From Mesorhabditis belari (Eukaryota; Nematoda; Chromadorea; Rhabditida; Rhabditidae), in assembly GCA_958450365.1 (NCBI GenBank), contig CAUEEP010000752.1, forward strand, positions 496,001 to 560,000: a stretch of DNA of 64,000 nucleotides. Reading direction: 5' to 3'. Below are positions 1-12,200 of this stretch, one piece after another (position 1 is the stretch's first letter; every line of letters starts with the position of its first letter). The notes under the pieces are model-generated. The model searched no databases. It had not been told where the DNA came from and saw only the letters and a program-made list of their open reading frames with translations. The translations under genes and the position numbers were made by a program.

Positions 1-312
1 ATCCGACATTTTATAGGCGCCAATCCAACCCGATTTAGATCTAATCAATTTAAGTCAATCTCAGTTTAATATTTTGCTTTTTGTAGAGATAAATGGTAAC
101 GACAATCACTCACCAATCCAATCTGCCAATTTGGTGTCGCTAAGAATGATCTAAAGTCAATCTTTTCTACCAATTTATTGCATATTCCAATTCACATTCT
201 TTACCCAATACGCTCAGTTTTAAAATTTAGAAATGCCAAAGAAAACCGCTGTTTCAGAGCCCGTTCAAGCCGGGCACATTGATCGTGTGTCTGCCTGCAG
301 AAAGTCATCGGA

Positions 313-2568
313 TCATATCCATCCTCCTCCAAACGGATACGCCATCCTCAAAAGGATGTCTTGGTTCTTTACGGATAACAGGATGGGGGACCCGGTGACG
401 CACCTCTGGGTGCCCAGATGGCAGTCTTTGCGTGACGAATCTGTGGATCACGCGGTCCCCAATGTGTTAAGAAAAAATGTACCTTTTTTCTCCACAGCCT
501 CCAACAAACCGTCAAGATTCACAAAATCGTAGCTAAATTTTGATGTTATTTTTTGAAAAGCTTCAGCAGAAAAATGGAAACAGCTAACTTTGAGTTGAAA
601 AGTTAAGTAGTTTACCCCTTTTTCGCTGACAAAGTTAAAGCGCTCGTCAGGGCACTTTCGAAATATTGTGTGAAGAAAAAGCAGAACCAAATCCACGAGA
701 TCAAGAAGAATGCATTTGCTAGAGTGTATCTTCTTAAAGGTATGGCTTTTAGATTCTAAAAGATTCAAAAAAGATTCTGTTATTACATTTTTATGTGTGG
801 CGTATCCTGTAAGAGTAGGGTCCGCAAAGAAATCAACGACCAGTTAAAATAGCTGTTTCTTCTTTTTGAAAGTACCCAGAAAGCAAGTGAACTAAAGTTG
901 AGGATAACTAAGTGTTTTTTTTACTCGGTCCAGTTCCCTACTTCTTTGTTCGGTCTCAATCCAGATCGGGATGCGAACTTTGAGCTTTTTTTCTTTTAAA
1001 CACAAAAATTACCTTATAAAAAGTGTAGTCAAGAGTAGAAAGAGCACAGCGGGTTGCAGAGAGTGCAAAATGAAGTCTTTAACCTAAAACTGATGGGCTG
1101 CTATCCTACTTATTATAAGGTGCAAAGTTTGTACCGTATTTTCTCTAATAGTAGTGCACCCTGATCGTCGTCTAAATTACTCGAAATCTCCGCTTATCAG
1201 AACCTATCGATGTGGGGTCGGAAAATGTAGCTGACGATGAGCTCTTGTGGGGGATTAAAGTGTTAAGCTTCTGGGAAAAATTGAAAACGGTAAAATAGGC
1301 ATCAACTCGGCTCAGTGCGGTGCACTACTATTAGAGAAAATATGGTATGTCTGTGTGTGTGTGTGTGTGTCTGTTACGCATCTTTAGAAAAAAACTACTA
1401 GGCTAATGGCTGAAAATTTGACACTTCTTAAACGAAATTTTATATAGTTTCTAAAAATCACATATTATATTATGGTAAGATGGGACTTTTTGAAAAAACG
1501 GATTTGTCGCTTTACTGTGTAACCCGTGGTCGAGTGGCTAAGAGATTGGGTTACCAATCTGGAGGGATTCTTGGTTCGACCCACCTGAACGATAGAGACT
1601 TTAATTCTTTTGCTAAAAATATGAATATTATAGAGTCAGATTTCAAGCTTTGCCTTTGAAAGTTTAAAAAAAGCTATTACCATCAGAACCGTAGCCAGGA
1701 AAAATTTTTCCCGCCACCGTTTAGCTTCGTTTTAAGAACACTATTGAAATTTTTGAGGCAAATATTAGTTTATAAAAACACTTTTGGGCGCAACGCACTA
1801 AAATTTTTAAAAAATACGCCAAAATTTGCACAAAAAAAATACAACTTTTCATAGGAACATTTAAAAATTTTGCCGCCGTTTCGGAGGGGGGGGCATTTGC
1901 CCTCCTTGTCCCCTGACTACGGCACTGCCTCCAGCTAACTACTGGCCTTTATAACTTCATTATGATAAACAAAATTGTTCAGTTCAGGTCAACAGCTCAT
2001 TTTCAGGGTCAACTCAAACCAGGGTCGAAAAAATTCTGATTCCCAAACAAGTCTAATAGAGATATGTGCTGAAAACTCTTTACTTGAAAATCCTCGTCCT
2101 CTGCTATGATATAGCCATAAACAATGTAATTTATGGGCACTGTGAAATCAACCTAAATTTTATTAATTTAAAAAAGATTAGCATTTAGTAAAGTTTACAT
2201 ATTCACAGCTTGAAAACTTTTGCGATATCACAATTTCTTTTTTCTTATTTTTCACCAATTTGAATCGTTCAACACTTTGAATGATGGCATGGACGGTGAT
2301 ATCGGCACTTCCATTTTGGATCATTTCAATAGCTTGATGAATTGTATAATCAAAAGGGATCACCTGAAATTAGTTGCCCAACTTGAAAAAGCGACTAATT
2401 TTTATAATTTTTCAATGTTTTATCCAGTGAATCATTTTTTTAAAATGTTTTTTGACGACTCACTAACAAGTTATTTCCCTCATTAGCACCAACCTCAGCC
2501 TCAAGACCTGCCAATTTCAATGCAGCAATCAAAAATTCGACATCAATTCCCGGATTTCGACATTTCAT
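313..2568 (-). CDS. ionotropic glutamate receptor-like ligand-binding protein, incomplete model
   Basis: Exons read on the minus strand: about 2468-2568, 2256-2363, then at least one unseen exon, 616-755, 483-532 and 313-440 (stop 313-315). The first carries CRNPGIDVEFLIAALK, the PGIDVE-type motif at the start of the glutamate-receptor/periplasmic-binding-like domain. The second carries QNGSADITVHAIIQSVERF, the usual 'nG.aD......R' segment of that domain. Exon 616-755 holds a hydrophobic stretch (LDLVDLVLLFLHTIF) that could be membrane-spanning. Exons 616-755, 483-532 and 313-440 join in consistent phase; 2256-2363 to 616-755 does not, so something is missing between them. The pore helix and the N-terminus were not found. 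It could be a channel, a ligand-binding decoy, or a decaying paralogue. Family assignment is by motif only. Confidence 0.5.
1133..1345. mobile_element. fold-back element, family B, copy 1
   Basis: About 213 bp with inverted ends (accgtattttctctaatag / ctattagagaaaatatggta). The interior matches copies at 24831-25065, 25328-25545 and 41096-41314. A (GT)n tract lies just outside its right end. No ORF; non-autonomous. It lies in the probable gap of the glutamate-receptor-like model. Confidence 0.8.
1524..1592 (+). pseudogene. tRNA-like sequence (possible tRNA pseudogene or SINE head)
   Basis: Contains a box-A-like GTGGTCGAGTGGCTAAGAG and a box-B-like GGTTCGACCCA about 35 bases apart. The anticodon arm folds badly (a 4- or 6-base loop instead of 7) and there is no acceptor stem, so it is not a working tRNA. 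Confidence 0.35.
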
Positions 2569-3729
2569 ACTCCAACAGCTTCAAAGAACACAAGAATGAA
2601 AAAAAGCCAGCTATATCACCAACTTGGGTTTGAAATTAACAGCAAAACTGTTCTCAATATAGCCTACAGCTCTCAAAAACATTCAATCAATTTCTGCTGT
2701 GACATTCATGAAAATAATTCTCTTATTTGAAAGACGAGAATTGTAATTCTATACGCAAAACGCTTCAAACCACCGGTCAAATATTTTGAAGTGGCTCAAG
2801 TCTTTCAAAAATTTGATTCCTGTTTACCTATGGTCACGATGACTGCAACCTTAAGAAAAACTTATTTTTATAGTTGGTTGATGATAGGTTAATTGAAAAT
2901 AAATTAATTTACGAACATGCCGCTTGAACAAAAGCCAACAAGTAAAGGAGAGGATAAGACAAAATTATCTTGTTAAATTGTCTGTTCTTTTTCTATTAGG
3001 TTGGCAAGTTATAAACGATCGTTTTTGGGTAATGTGTTTTCTGAAAAAACGGCTTATCCAATCAAAAACGGTTTGCTTGATTCAAAAGCCCTATCCTTAA
3101 TCTACAAGATGGCTTTTTTGAATTTTTGAAAAATATTTTATTTTAGAACTTTTCCAGGCATTTTAATGTAAGAGTCCAAAATCCTGGTTTCTAGCATTCA
3201 TGAGCTAATATATTTTTGAGTGATTGCATACTTTTTAAAATAAAACGCTTCATCGTTTACATAGTTTCCCAAAATTTCAGAACAATCCAATCTTCGAAAG
3301 GTTGATTTTCAAATTAGGCTCAAAATACATCACGATCTCGGATCCCTCGAATAAAGACATCGTCGGTTTTTTATAGCTTTATGTCTAAAAATATCAGTTA
3401 GCTATTGTTAAGAAAACCATCAATCTGACCTTAGTTTTGATCTTATTCTTATTAACAAAATTTTCTTTTCAGAAATCCGAGCGCTTTAAAGTGAAGATCG
3501 ACGTCCTGCCCTATAAGTCCCACGATGATTGAAGACCCGAATCAAAATCAAGCCGAATTCTCTGTAACCACTTTTTGTAAATAAAGATGTTTGATGGATT
3601 TTGCAAACTATCTTATTGACAATGATCTTTGTGAGTCCGAAGGTTCTCACAGAAACATATACCAACACATAAACAGAAGCACAGAGATACACAAACAAAC
3701 AAACAGCGTTTCCTGGTTGATGTTTATGA
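2569..3729. other. no gene identified
   Basis: AT-rich sequence between two minus-strand genes. I see no convincing exon or repeat. The missing 5' exon of the glutamate-receptor-like gene and the 3' UTR of the next gene may lie here. Confidence 0.4.
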
Positions 3730-4616
3730 TCAAAATCCTGCTCGCTTCGATGATTGTTGTGTGTCGACAACGATTCTTGTTGTGTGCTTGTCTTCGATGT
3801 CGTTTTTCTCGATGGTTTTCTCAAACTTCTCAAGGCCAGCGGCGTCGAAAACATTCGCATCCCGATTATCTAAAATTCAGTATTGTGTTTCGGTCTCTAT
3901 TTCGATCTGGCAAATCCAAGAAAAAAACTTACAATTATGATCGTCTTTAGGATCTTGTTTCTCAACCATGAGTAGACCGTCAATGAGCCCCTCTTCCTTT
4001 AGCTCAGTTAGAAGAATCCAATTCTTGGCCATGGTTTTTGCTTCCATCTTCCAATGTTTGAGTGACTCTTGCTGGTCGTGCAACCAGTTTTTTAACAGTG
4101 CGGCTCGTTGATCCACTTTCGCTGTGTTCGTTAAATTAAGATAAGTGTCGAGGCAGTGAGGTTGAAAAATCGCCAACCTTAATAAATTGCAATAAATCAA
4201 CAAAAATGCAAGGATACAAGAGCATTTACCTGGGAGATTAGGGCTAGAGGATTCAAGATAACGTTGAGCATCCTCCAGAGTATATCGTTCTTTCGTTGGA
4301 CTAGGCAGCACCGGGCAGGATGCGTAGTTGAGTTGATGAGTTTTGTAGTTGAGTTGGCTCAAGGAATCCCATACACTCTAAAAAACATAGAATTCACTCA
4401 TCAATTCTTATAAAGAGGCATTTCACATTTACAACTGGTCAATATACACTCGAAAACACTTACATATCCTTGGGAGATCTTTATGAGGAGCTTATGCTGG
4501 AGAGCCGCTTGATCATCAGGGGTCAGACCATAAGGTTTAATTGCGAAAAAATGCTCAAACACGAGTGATTGGACGTCATTCCAAGGGTCCGGCACATCTG
4601 CGGCACCACAGATCCA
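3730..4616 (-). CDS. unrecognised gene, four 3' exons
   Basis: Four exons join in phase with consensus splice sites: 4464-4616, 4230-4377, 3933-4121, 3730-3869 (stop 3730-3732). They encode about 209 residues. Exon 1 has DPWNDVQSLVFEHFFAIKPY; exon 2 has YTLEDAQRYLESSSP; exon 3 is helical and charged (LKNWLHDQQESLKHWKMEAK, LTELKEEGLIDGLLMVEKQD); the last has FDAAGLEKFEKTIEKNDIED. No signal peptide or membrane segment is visible. I do not recognise the family. The first exon opens with an acceptor (tttttag), so the N-terminus lies upstream, possibly in the weak coding stretches at 5480-6208. The 3' end depends on reading exon 4 in the frame set by the splice, not in the longer overlapping frame. 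Confidence 0.6.
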
Positions 4617-4964
4617 CTAAAAACAAAATATGTGGCTGATAAACTCAAAAAACTATTTTACCATGAAAAGCACTCTCAAATTCCGTACGGCTTTCAGATG
4701 TTATTCGCTTTCATCGATGATCAAAGGCGTCACATGATCTACCATTTTTGATTTGTTGTTGCGCAGAATGAGGAATAGAATAACTGAAATTTACAAAAAT
4801 TCTTAACAAAATTAAACGAAGAAACAAAATTAAAATTAATCGAAATTTAATGTTTCATGATTCTAATTTTCTAAGTTGATGCCCTGTTATTGATGAAAAT
4901 TTACTTAAATAGAAATGAAACGTGATTGAAATTCTGAGTTGAGCGGATTGAATTAGAGTTCATA

Positions 4965-5132
4965 CTATACTTTTGAAGTGCCGCCCGCCCATATGGGGAC
5001 ACTTTTTGATACTAAAATTCTTCGTTTTCTTTTTTCTCGTGGACTCTTTTAAAATTCTGTGATAGACAAAATTTTTTCAGATTATCAAAAAGTGTCCCCA
5101 GAGAATCGGGGGCGGTACTTCAAAAGTATAGT
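4965..5132. mobile_element. 168-bp fold-back element
   Basis: Near-perfect inverted ends of about 50 bp (actatacttttgaagtgccg ... ggcggtacttcaaaagtata) around a core with tatcaaaaagtgtcccc and its complement. No coding capacity; MITE-like. Confidence 0.75.
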
Positions 5133-5479
5133 TCATGGCATCGGGACATACTAGACACCGGCAAATTGCGTCCCGAACCTAATTCCACCTTCGTAAATAG
5201 GATTCTAACTCGTATTTCTTGGTAAAAAACTCGGTGGTATAAAACTATATGATAAAAAAGTTGTTTAATGTTTCTTGTAATGTGATGAGGGCTTTTAACT
5301 GAATTTACCGTAATCTGCAGCAGAAAAAATGGTCACAATTTAGAAAACGGCAAAAAAATACAAATAAAAACGTCTCATTTTTATTTTACTTTGTCAGCTC
5401 TCCGGGACGGGACGGGTCTTTGACGGGTCCCACAAGGGGGTGGGGGTCTAAAGTCAAAATTTCGAGTGGTCCGAGGGGT

Positions 5480-6208
5480 GTCATTCTAATACAGCATTTA
5501 CGGTATTCAAGCACCTTGATTGCTTTCTCAGAGACCAAATATTCAAAGATACGGTGGAGGTTCAAAATGCTACTGAACCTTTTATCAACTCTAGAACTTC
5601 TGCCTACTACATACATGGAGTCGAAAAGCTTGTCGTATGCTGACAAAAGCGCATTGATCGTAATGGATTTTTAATTTTGATTAGTTAGTGTTTTGAATAA
5701 AAAAATTTTTATGATTGAAGTTGTGTATGAAAAACACGAAAAATCATCCAGTACAATTTGAGCTGATATATCAGGTCAAATTGTACTGGATACAGTCAAA
5801 AGGAGGCCAGAACTAAAGCTGAAAGACTAGAATCACTGAGTGGGCTCACTTCCAGTATAATGATAAGCAAAGCTTGTAAACCCTCCGAAAATGTCAAATT
5901 TTGTATCCCATGTGTCTGATGATAGATGATAGTGATAGAGCTCTTCCAGAAAAACAAAAGCAGATTCGATGCCCGATGAAAGCTCTATCAGATAAGCTAT
6001 CATTTTAAAACTCGTTCTTGATTTTATAACATTGGCTACTGAGATGATGAGGATCATAACGGGATTCCAGGATAAATCTAAATGATTTTTTAGAATAATT
6101 AAACTTTGTCACAATTTGAAGAAACCAATTTTTGTCTACAACATTTTGATTCGAGTAAAAGACAGCTCTTTTGGAAAGGCGGCAATACAATCTCTTATCA
6201 GAGTTCAT
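5480..6208 (-). CDS. possible upstream exons of the 3.7-4.6 kb gene (weak)
   Basis: Three minus-strand stretches read like protein: 6208 down to about 6050 (starts MNSDKRLYCRLSKRAVFYSN), about 6003 down to 5880 (MIAYLIELSSGIESAFVFLE) and about 5650 down to 5500 (SAYDKLFDSMYVVGRSSRVD). I could not join them to each other or to the exon at 4616 in a verified phase. The last runs into an accgtaaatgctgtattaga element end. If genuine, the start at 6208 is only 88 bases from the divergent transporter start at 6296, implying a shared promoter. Confidence 0.25.
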
Positions 6209-6295
6209 TCATTTTCCGACCCTGGTAAAAGGCAATGCAAAAAAATGCAGGAATTGAATTTTTCTATTGCTCTTGATCTTTAATATCAATTCATA

Positions 6296-9200
6296 ATGAA
6301 TTTAAACTCATCTCTACGTAACAAATTGTTATTGGTAGTTGTCTATATTGGGCTATTGCTTGACTATTCTTTACTAACGGCTGTAGGTGGGTTTTTGTTA
6401 TAGAGAAGTGAACTCACAGAGTCTGTGGCCATTCAGTTCAATTTAAGCTATTCAGTTTAAGCTAAGCTGTGGATAAGCTACCGTAATCTGATCTCTTTTT
6501 TCAGCAATATAAGCCGCTTTTTTGTACTCTTTTTTCTCTCTTCTTCTTCAGATTTTTGTGAGAGGCTTTCCCTAGATTTTTGTTTAAAAATCTGTCATTG
6601 TATCCTATATTTTGTAATTCTGTAATTGTATTCTGCTAAAATCTTGATTCTATTCTGAAAGCTTAGAAATTACATAGAAAGTACGCTCGAATCGGTACCT
6701 AGAAGTAGAATTGTGTCATTGTGTTACTTACTACTAAATTTTAAACATAAAAGATGTGCTTAACTTGTTTAAAACTTGGTAAGAAGCTATCTGAATTGGA
6801 AATTTTGTATTATAGATGTGAGAAAACTGTACAACTCTCTAGAACTATTCAATTCTCTAGAACTATTCAATTCTCTAGAAGCAATTCTAGAGATCTTTCA
6901 GGTTTACTAAGGTAAGACTTTTTTTGCATTTATGAGAACTCAAAGTGAAACAAGCATAGCATTTATCCACTTTTTAGCTTACTCAAAATAAACTTGCCCG
7001 GAATAAAAAGCTTTTTTTTTTGCTTATCTATTTTGTTCAACTTACAGAGCCAATTCTTCCCGCATTTTTCCTCGAAAGCTCCACTTCAAATTCAGTAACA
7101 TTTTCCAAAAAATTCCTCCATCTAAATTCTAGAGTCAAAGCCAAAGACACGATCAAATTCTCGATGAAAATTTACGATTGGGTTTTCTGGTTGGATCAAA
7201 ATGCCTAGTTCAAGTCTTCGCTCAGCCGTTGATCGGCCCACTTACGACAAGGTTTTTCAATCATAACTTTTTAGCGACGAATTTTTCAGGATCGGTTTTT
7301 CTGTTCCTTTATTCTTTGGATACTTGATCATGATCTTTTCAACACTTTTATTCGCTTTTGGAAAAAGTTATCTAATTTTGTTTTTGGCGAGGGCTGTTCA
7401 GGGGATTGGATCAGCTTGTGCAGCGACGGGAGGTAGTCGATTGAAACTTGATGACAATGGATTAATCAACAATGATAGACTGGGCCAGGCACAGTTGGCC
7501 AGGCACAGTTGGCCAGGCACAGTTGGCCAGGCACAGTTGGCCAGGCACAGTTGGCCAGGCACAGTTGGCCAGGCACAGTTGGCCAGGCCAGGCCAGGCAC
7601 AGTTGGTCAGGCACAGTTGGTCAGGCACAGTTGGTCAGGCACAGTTGGCCAGGCCAGGTCAGGCCTCACCAATTCAGGTCAACTCAATCAAGGCCTAGTT
7701 AAAACTGTCTAAGCCGGTCTAGGGCCCAGGTCCATATCTGCTAGGTCTAGCAAAATTACTAGTTTCACTCTAAAATTCGCAATCTTGGGCGAATAACTTC
7801 TTTAAAATTTGGTTTGTACTGTGAGGTGATGATTTCTCTACAAAATGATACTTGAATGGGAGCTAAATAGCTAATTAAAGCCAATAAAAATCGGTTTTTG
7901 TACAAAACCTTTCAGTGTCTATAAAATGAAAAAGATTTGATCGATCTGTCTGCAAATTCGACTACTTATGTAATCAAATCCCCTCTTTATTTTCTCTATT
8001 TACACTAAATGAGATTTTGTTTGAGGAAAATGTCAAAAAATTGAGATTAAAGATCGGCGAAATGTTTAAACACTTTAAAAACGTCATAAACCAAAAAAAA
8101 TTTTAAAAATTGGAAAAATAATCAAAGGCCATTTTGTTTTGGCATGTTAGAGCTTTTTAACAAAGAAAGCCGTCCTTTATTTGAAATTGCCGCTATTTTT
8201 GAAAACATTTTCAAAAGAAAAGGACTTGTGGGCCTAATATTATCTAGTCAAAATAATTTTTATATGTGCAAACGTAGAAATTTATTTTCTAAAAAAAACA
8301 AACAGCTAGCAAGAATTTCAAATTTTAAAGGTTATTCGCAAAAGATTGCAAATTTTTGGGTGAAACTAGTAAATTTTGCTAGATTTAGCGAAGTCTGGAC
8401 CCAGGTTCAGGTTTGATATGCTTTTGACCTGACATGAATCTAAAGTAGAAGGATTCTGGCCTTGACATGGTTCAAAAGCTAGTTTAGGAATGGGTATGCT
8501 GGCTCAACAGTATTCTGATGACAAGCAACGAGCTCGTTACATGGGAATAGCGATGGGTGGAATGGCGTTAGGTAAAAAGCACAAAATCTGACAAAATTTT
8601 ATCTGCTTTACATTCAAGAGGTATTATCAATTTGTTTTCAAACTTTACACTGAAAGATATTCAGCTAAAAGTTTTCTCAAGTGACTCAAAGATGGTAGGG
8701 AAAGAAAAGGTTGAAATCGCTTGAAATACTAATGTCCAGATAGCTTATACTTTGTCCTTGTTTGATTAGGCTCAAAGATTGACAATCGACGATAGTCATT
8801 TATCGAATCTCTTTCAAATTTGGGTAAGTAAACCAATAGAAACAATAAAACTAACAAACGGGGAGAAACTTGAAGCTAATCCTTAAGGATTAGCTTCAAA
8901 TTCCTTAAAGGGGGGTATTAATCGCGGCCGGGTGACCATAAAAATTTTTTTACGCCAACCACCTGTTTTTTTATTTTAATATCGCTGATTTAATTATAAA
9001 AAAGAATAAAAATCACCCGGCTAGAGTGATTTGATGGGTTTACAAATTTTTGGAGACGCTGCAAGGCTCGCGTAGTTCATCTACAAGGTAAGCGCGAAAG
9101 TAAAGCAAAAGTCAGGCATTATGTTTTCTTTTTGTTTTCTTTAGCCTTTCGATCTACATTTTTGGTTTTTAACATCTCTAGATGCCTTTTTCAAGATGGA

Positions 9201-12200
9201 GATTTTATTTTTAGATAATGCAAAAGATCATTAAGCTAATCTAGCTTATGGTTTTCTAAATACTCTTGTTTTTTCGAAAGCCAAGAAAACTTATGTTAGG
9301 AAACAAAAGAAAACCACAATCGAATGGAAAAAAAAGATCTAATTGCGTCAATCAAAGCGCTGAAGATGGGGGAGATCCAGTCATTTCTGTTGAGGATGCG
9401 CTGGAAATTGACTAAGATAGGAAGCCAATCTGAGAAACTGCTGTACTTGAGCGAAGATGAAAGTGAGCAAGAGGAAGAATTATAGATTAACAACTTATTT
9501 GTATTGTTTTTTGTGCTTTTTATTTTGTTTTTAAATTTATCTGCAATTAAAACTCGATCGATCTAGACTGTGCTGAGGTGTCTGAGTGACGATCTTGTTT
9601 TTTCCAAGCCTTGCAGCGTCTCCAAAAAGTTGTAAACCCATCAAATCACTCTAGCCGGGTGATTTTTATTCTTTTTATAATTAAATCAGCGATATTAAAA
9701 TAAAAAAAAACAGGTGGTTGGCGTAAAAAAAATTTTATGGTCACCCGGCCGCGATTAATACCCCCCCCTTTAAGGATTAGCTTCAAGTTCCTTAAGGATT
9801 AGCTTCAAGTTCCCTAAGGATTAGCTTCAAGTTCCCTAAGGGTTAACTTCAAGTTCCTTAAGGATTAGCTTTTTACCAATCCAATTAGTAAAAAGATAAT
9901 GAGTCAAAGAATTGCTAGAGCTTTTAAAAGGCAATGTCTACAGTATTTTGTTAGTTTTCCATCTTTTGCGACAAGTTGGCTTTTACTTTGCATGTAAATT
10001 GATAAATTGTGTGAACAGGGAGTCGCTACAGATGAAAATGCAATTTTCTTTTCAGGTCTTTTAATCGGTGCTCCGTATGGCGGTGCAATGTATGACATTT
10101 TTCATGGGAAAGAAATCTGTTTCTTGATCTTGGCTGGATTGGGCGTGCTTGGAGTTGGTTAGTAAAACTAGATTTTTAACCAAAAAAAAGCAAGATTTCA
10201 GGTCTACAATTGCTCGTTTTGCCACCAAAACTCGAATTTCACGAGCACACAAGTGAGAGCACATCAATGCGCAAATTGCTTATGGATCCAAGGATTTTGA
10301 TTGCAGCTGGTGAGTTTAACAATTTTAAATACTTTTAGTTGAACAAAAATTCACAGATCAGACTTGCAAAACTGTTTTCATTTGCAAAAAAAAAACTATT
10401 TTGAGCTCGTGTCAATCTTCTCCATAAGCTGATAACCGTTTACTGAAAACACTTTATTGACGCTCATCAAAAAACATCAAAAATTAAAAACAAAATTATT
10501 TAGGCTCAATTTTTGTGGGCAATTTGGGACTGGGAGTGCTGAGTCCGGGGCTTCAACTGTGGATGGTTGACAAGTGGAATTCGTCGGCTTTTGAACTTGG
10601 TAAAGAGAATAAATAAATAAATTGCATAGAGAATAAATAAAAGAATAAAGAAATGTAGATACAGACGACTCTTGATTTAACGGTTTACGATAAAAGTTTC
10701 GATTTAACGTTTTGTCAAATAATTTTTGCCGTTTTAGCGTTTTTTTCCACGGTGAGCCTCTCCTTTCTAATTGATTTATTGGCTGAATATCTTTAAATTA
10801 ACCATGTACAGTCGAACTTCTCTATAACGATATCGAAGGGACCAAAAATTTCTATATAACGATTCTAAAACGTGGCCCAAATCTCTTGCGTAGCTGCCCT
10901 GAAAGGCCAACGATTGCGCTTGGCTGGACAGCTACGCAGAAACCAAGAGCCTGTTTTAGCGTTTCAAAATCGTTGTATCAAGAGTCGACTGTAATCAAAA
11001 ATGTTAGGATTGCTTTAAATTGACAAAATTGAGAAATTTGAGTGAATTAGAGAGAAAGTACAGAGTATTACTCATCTAACTGGTTCATTTACTCAACTTG
11101 GTTATTGTAGTGAATAAAATGAATAGCGCCAATCGATTCCCCGGCCCCGAAAACCCCCGAGCACAAATTTACAGCTGAATATCTTCTTTTTATACCATTT
11201 ACAATGCAAAAGAAAATCTCTGTGTAATCTCGTGCCGTGTTCTTTGCGCGGCAATCACTCACGACCTAGCATACCCTTCCGGTATAAAGTGCTTCCTTTT
11301 ACCTCTCTTAACAATTGTTTTCTCAACTTTTGTTCTGTCTCCCGTTTTTCTTAGGATTGATCTAATGAAATTCTTTTTTATGTCATTTGCAAATCTTCTT
11401 GAAAGCTACGGTCGACCTAAGATATCACGAACTTTAATTAAACGAGCTTTGATATAAAAAACGTCGATAGAACGAAACGTTCGATATAAAGAACACTATT
11501 TTTTGATCCCAACGAAGGGTTTTACCTTAAAAATGGGAAGTGGGACAAATGCGGCCTTTTTTTGCGTACCCGGACATTTGCGCACCTTTTTTTCCGCACC
11601 TTGCCCATTAGCGCACCTTTTTTTAGCTTTTTAAAAAAGCTCTAAAAAGCTAATATTAACCAATTTCTATTCCAAAAGTTGTTTTTCTAGGTAATTTTAG
11701 GGCGTAGAATCGAAATTTTGACATATCAGAGCTTGTGGAAGCGAACGGACGGAGTTATACAAAGAGAAAGATCGACAATTTTCTGTAACTTGATCTAGCC
11801 GTTTTGTCTTTCAAATTGGTTCCACACGCTCTGTTATGTCAAAATTTCGATTCTACGCCCTAAAATTACCTAGAAAAACAACTTTTGGAATAGAAATTGG
11901 TTAATATTAGCTTTTTAGAGCTTTTTTAAAACGCGAAAAAAAGTTGCGCAAATGTCCGGGTGCGCAAAAAAAAAGGTAGCGTTTGTTCCACTCCCCATAA
12001 CAGAGCGTGTGGAACCAATTTGAAAGACAAAACGGCTAGATCAAATTACAGAAAATTGTCGATTTTTCTCGTTGTATAACTCTGTCCGTTTGTTTCCACA
12101 AGCTCTGATATGTCAAAATTTCGATTCTACGCCCTAAAATTACCTAGAAAAACAACTTTTGGAATAGAAATTGGTTAATATTAGCTTTTTAGAGCTTTTT

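Noticed and set aside
233..532. 99-codon plus-strand ORF MPKKTAVSEP...
   Set aside because: The minus strand gives two phase-joined exons of the glutamate-receptor-like gene over most of this stretch, and the plus frame has no recognisable motif.
7324..7698. 124-codon ORF beginning MIMIFSTLLFAFGKSY
   Set aside because: The first third is a real VMAT-like exon, but the rest runs past its donor (after 7432) into the minisatellite.
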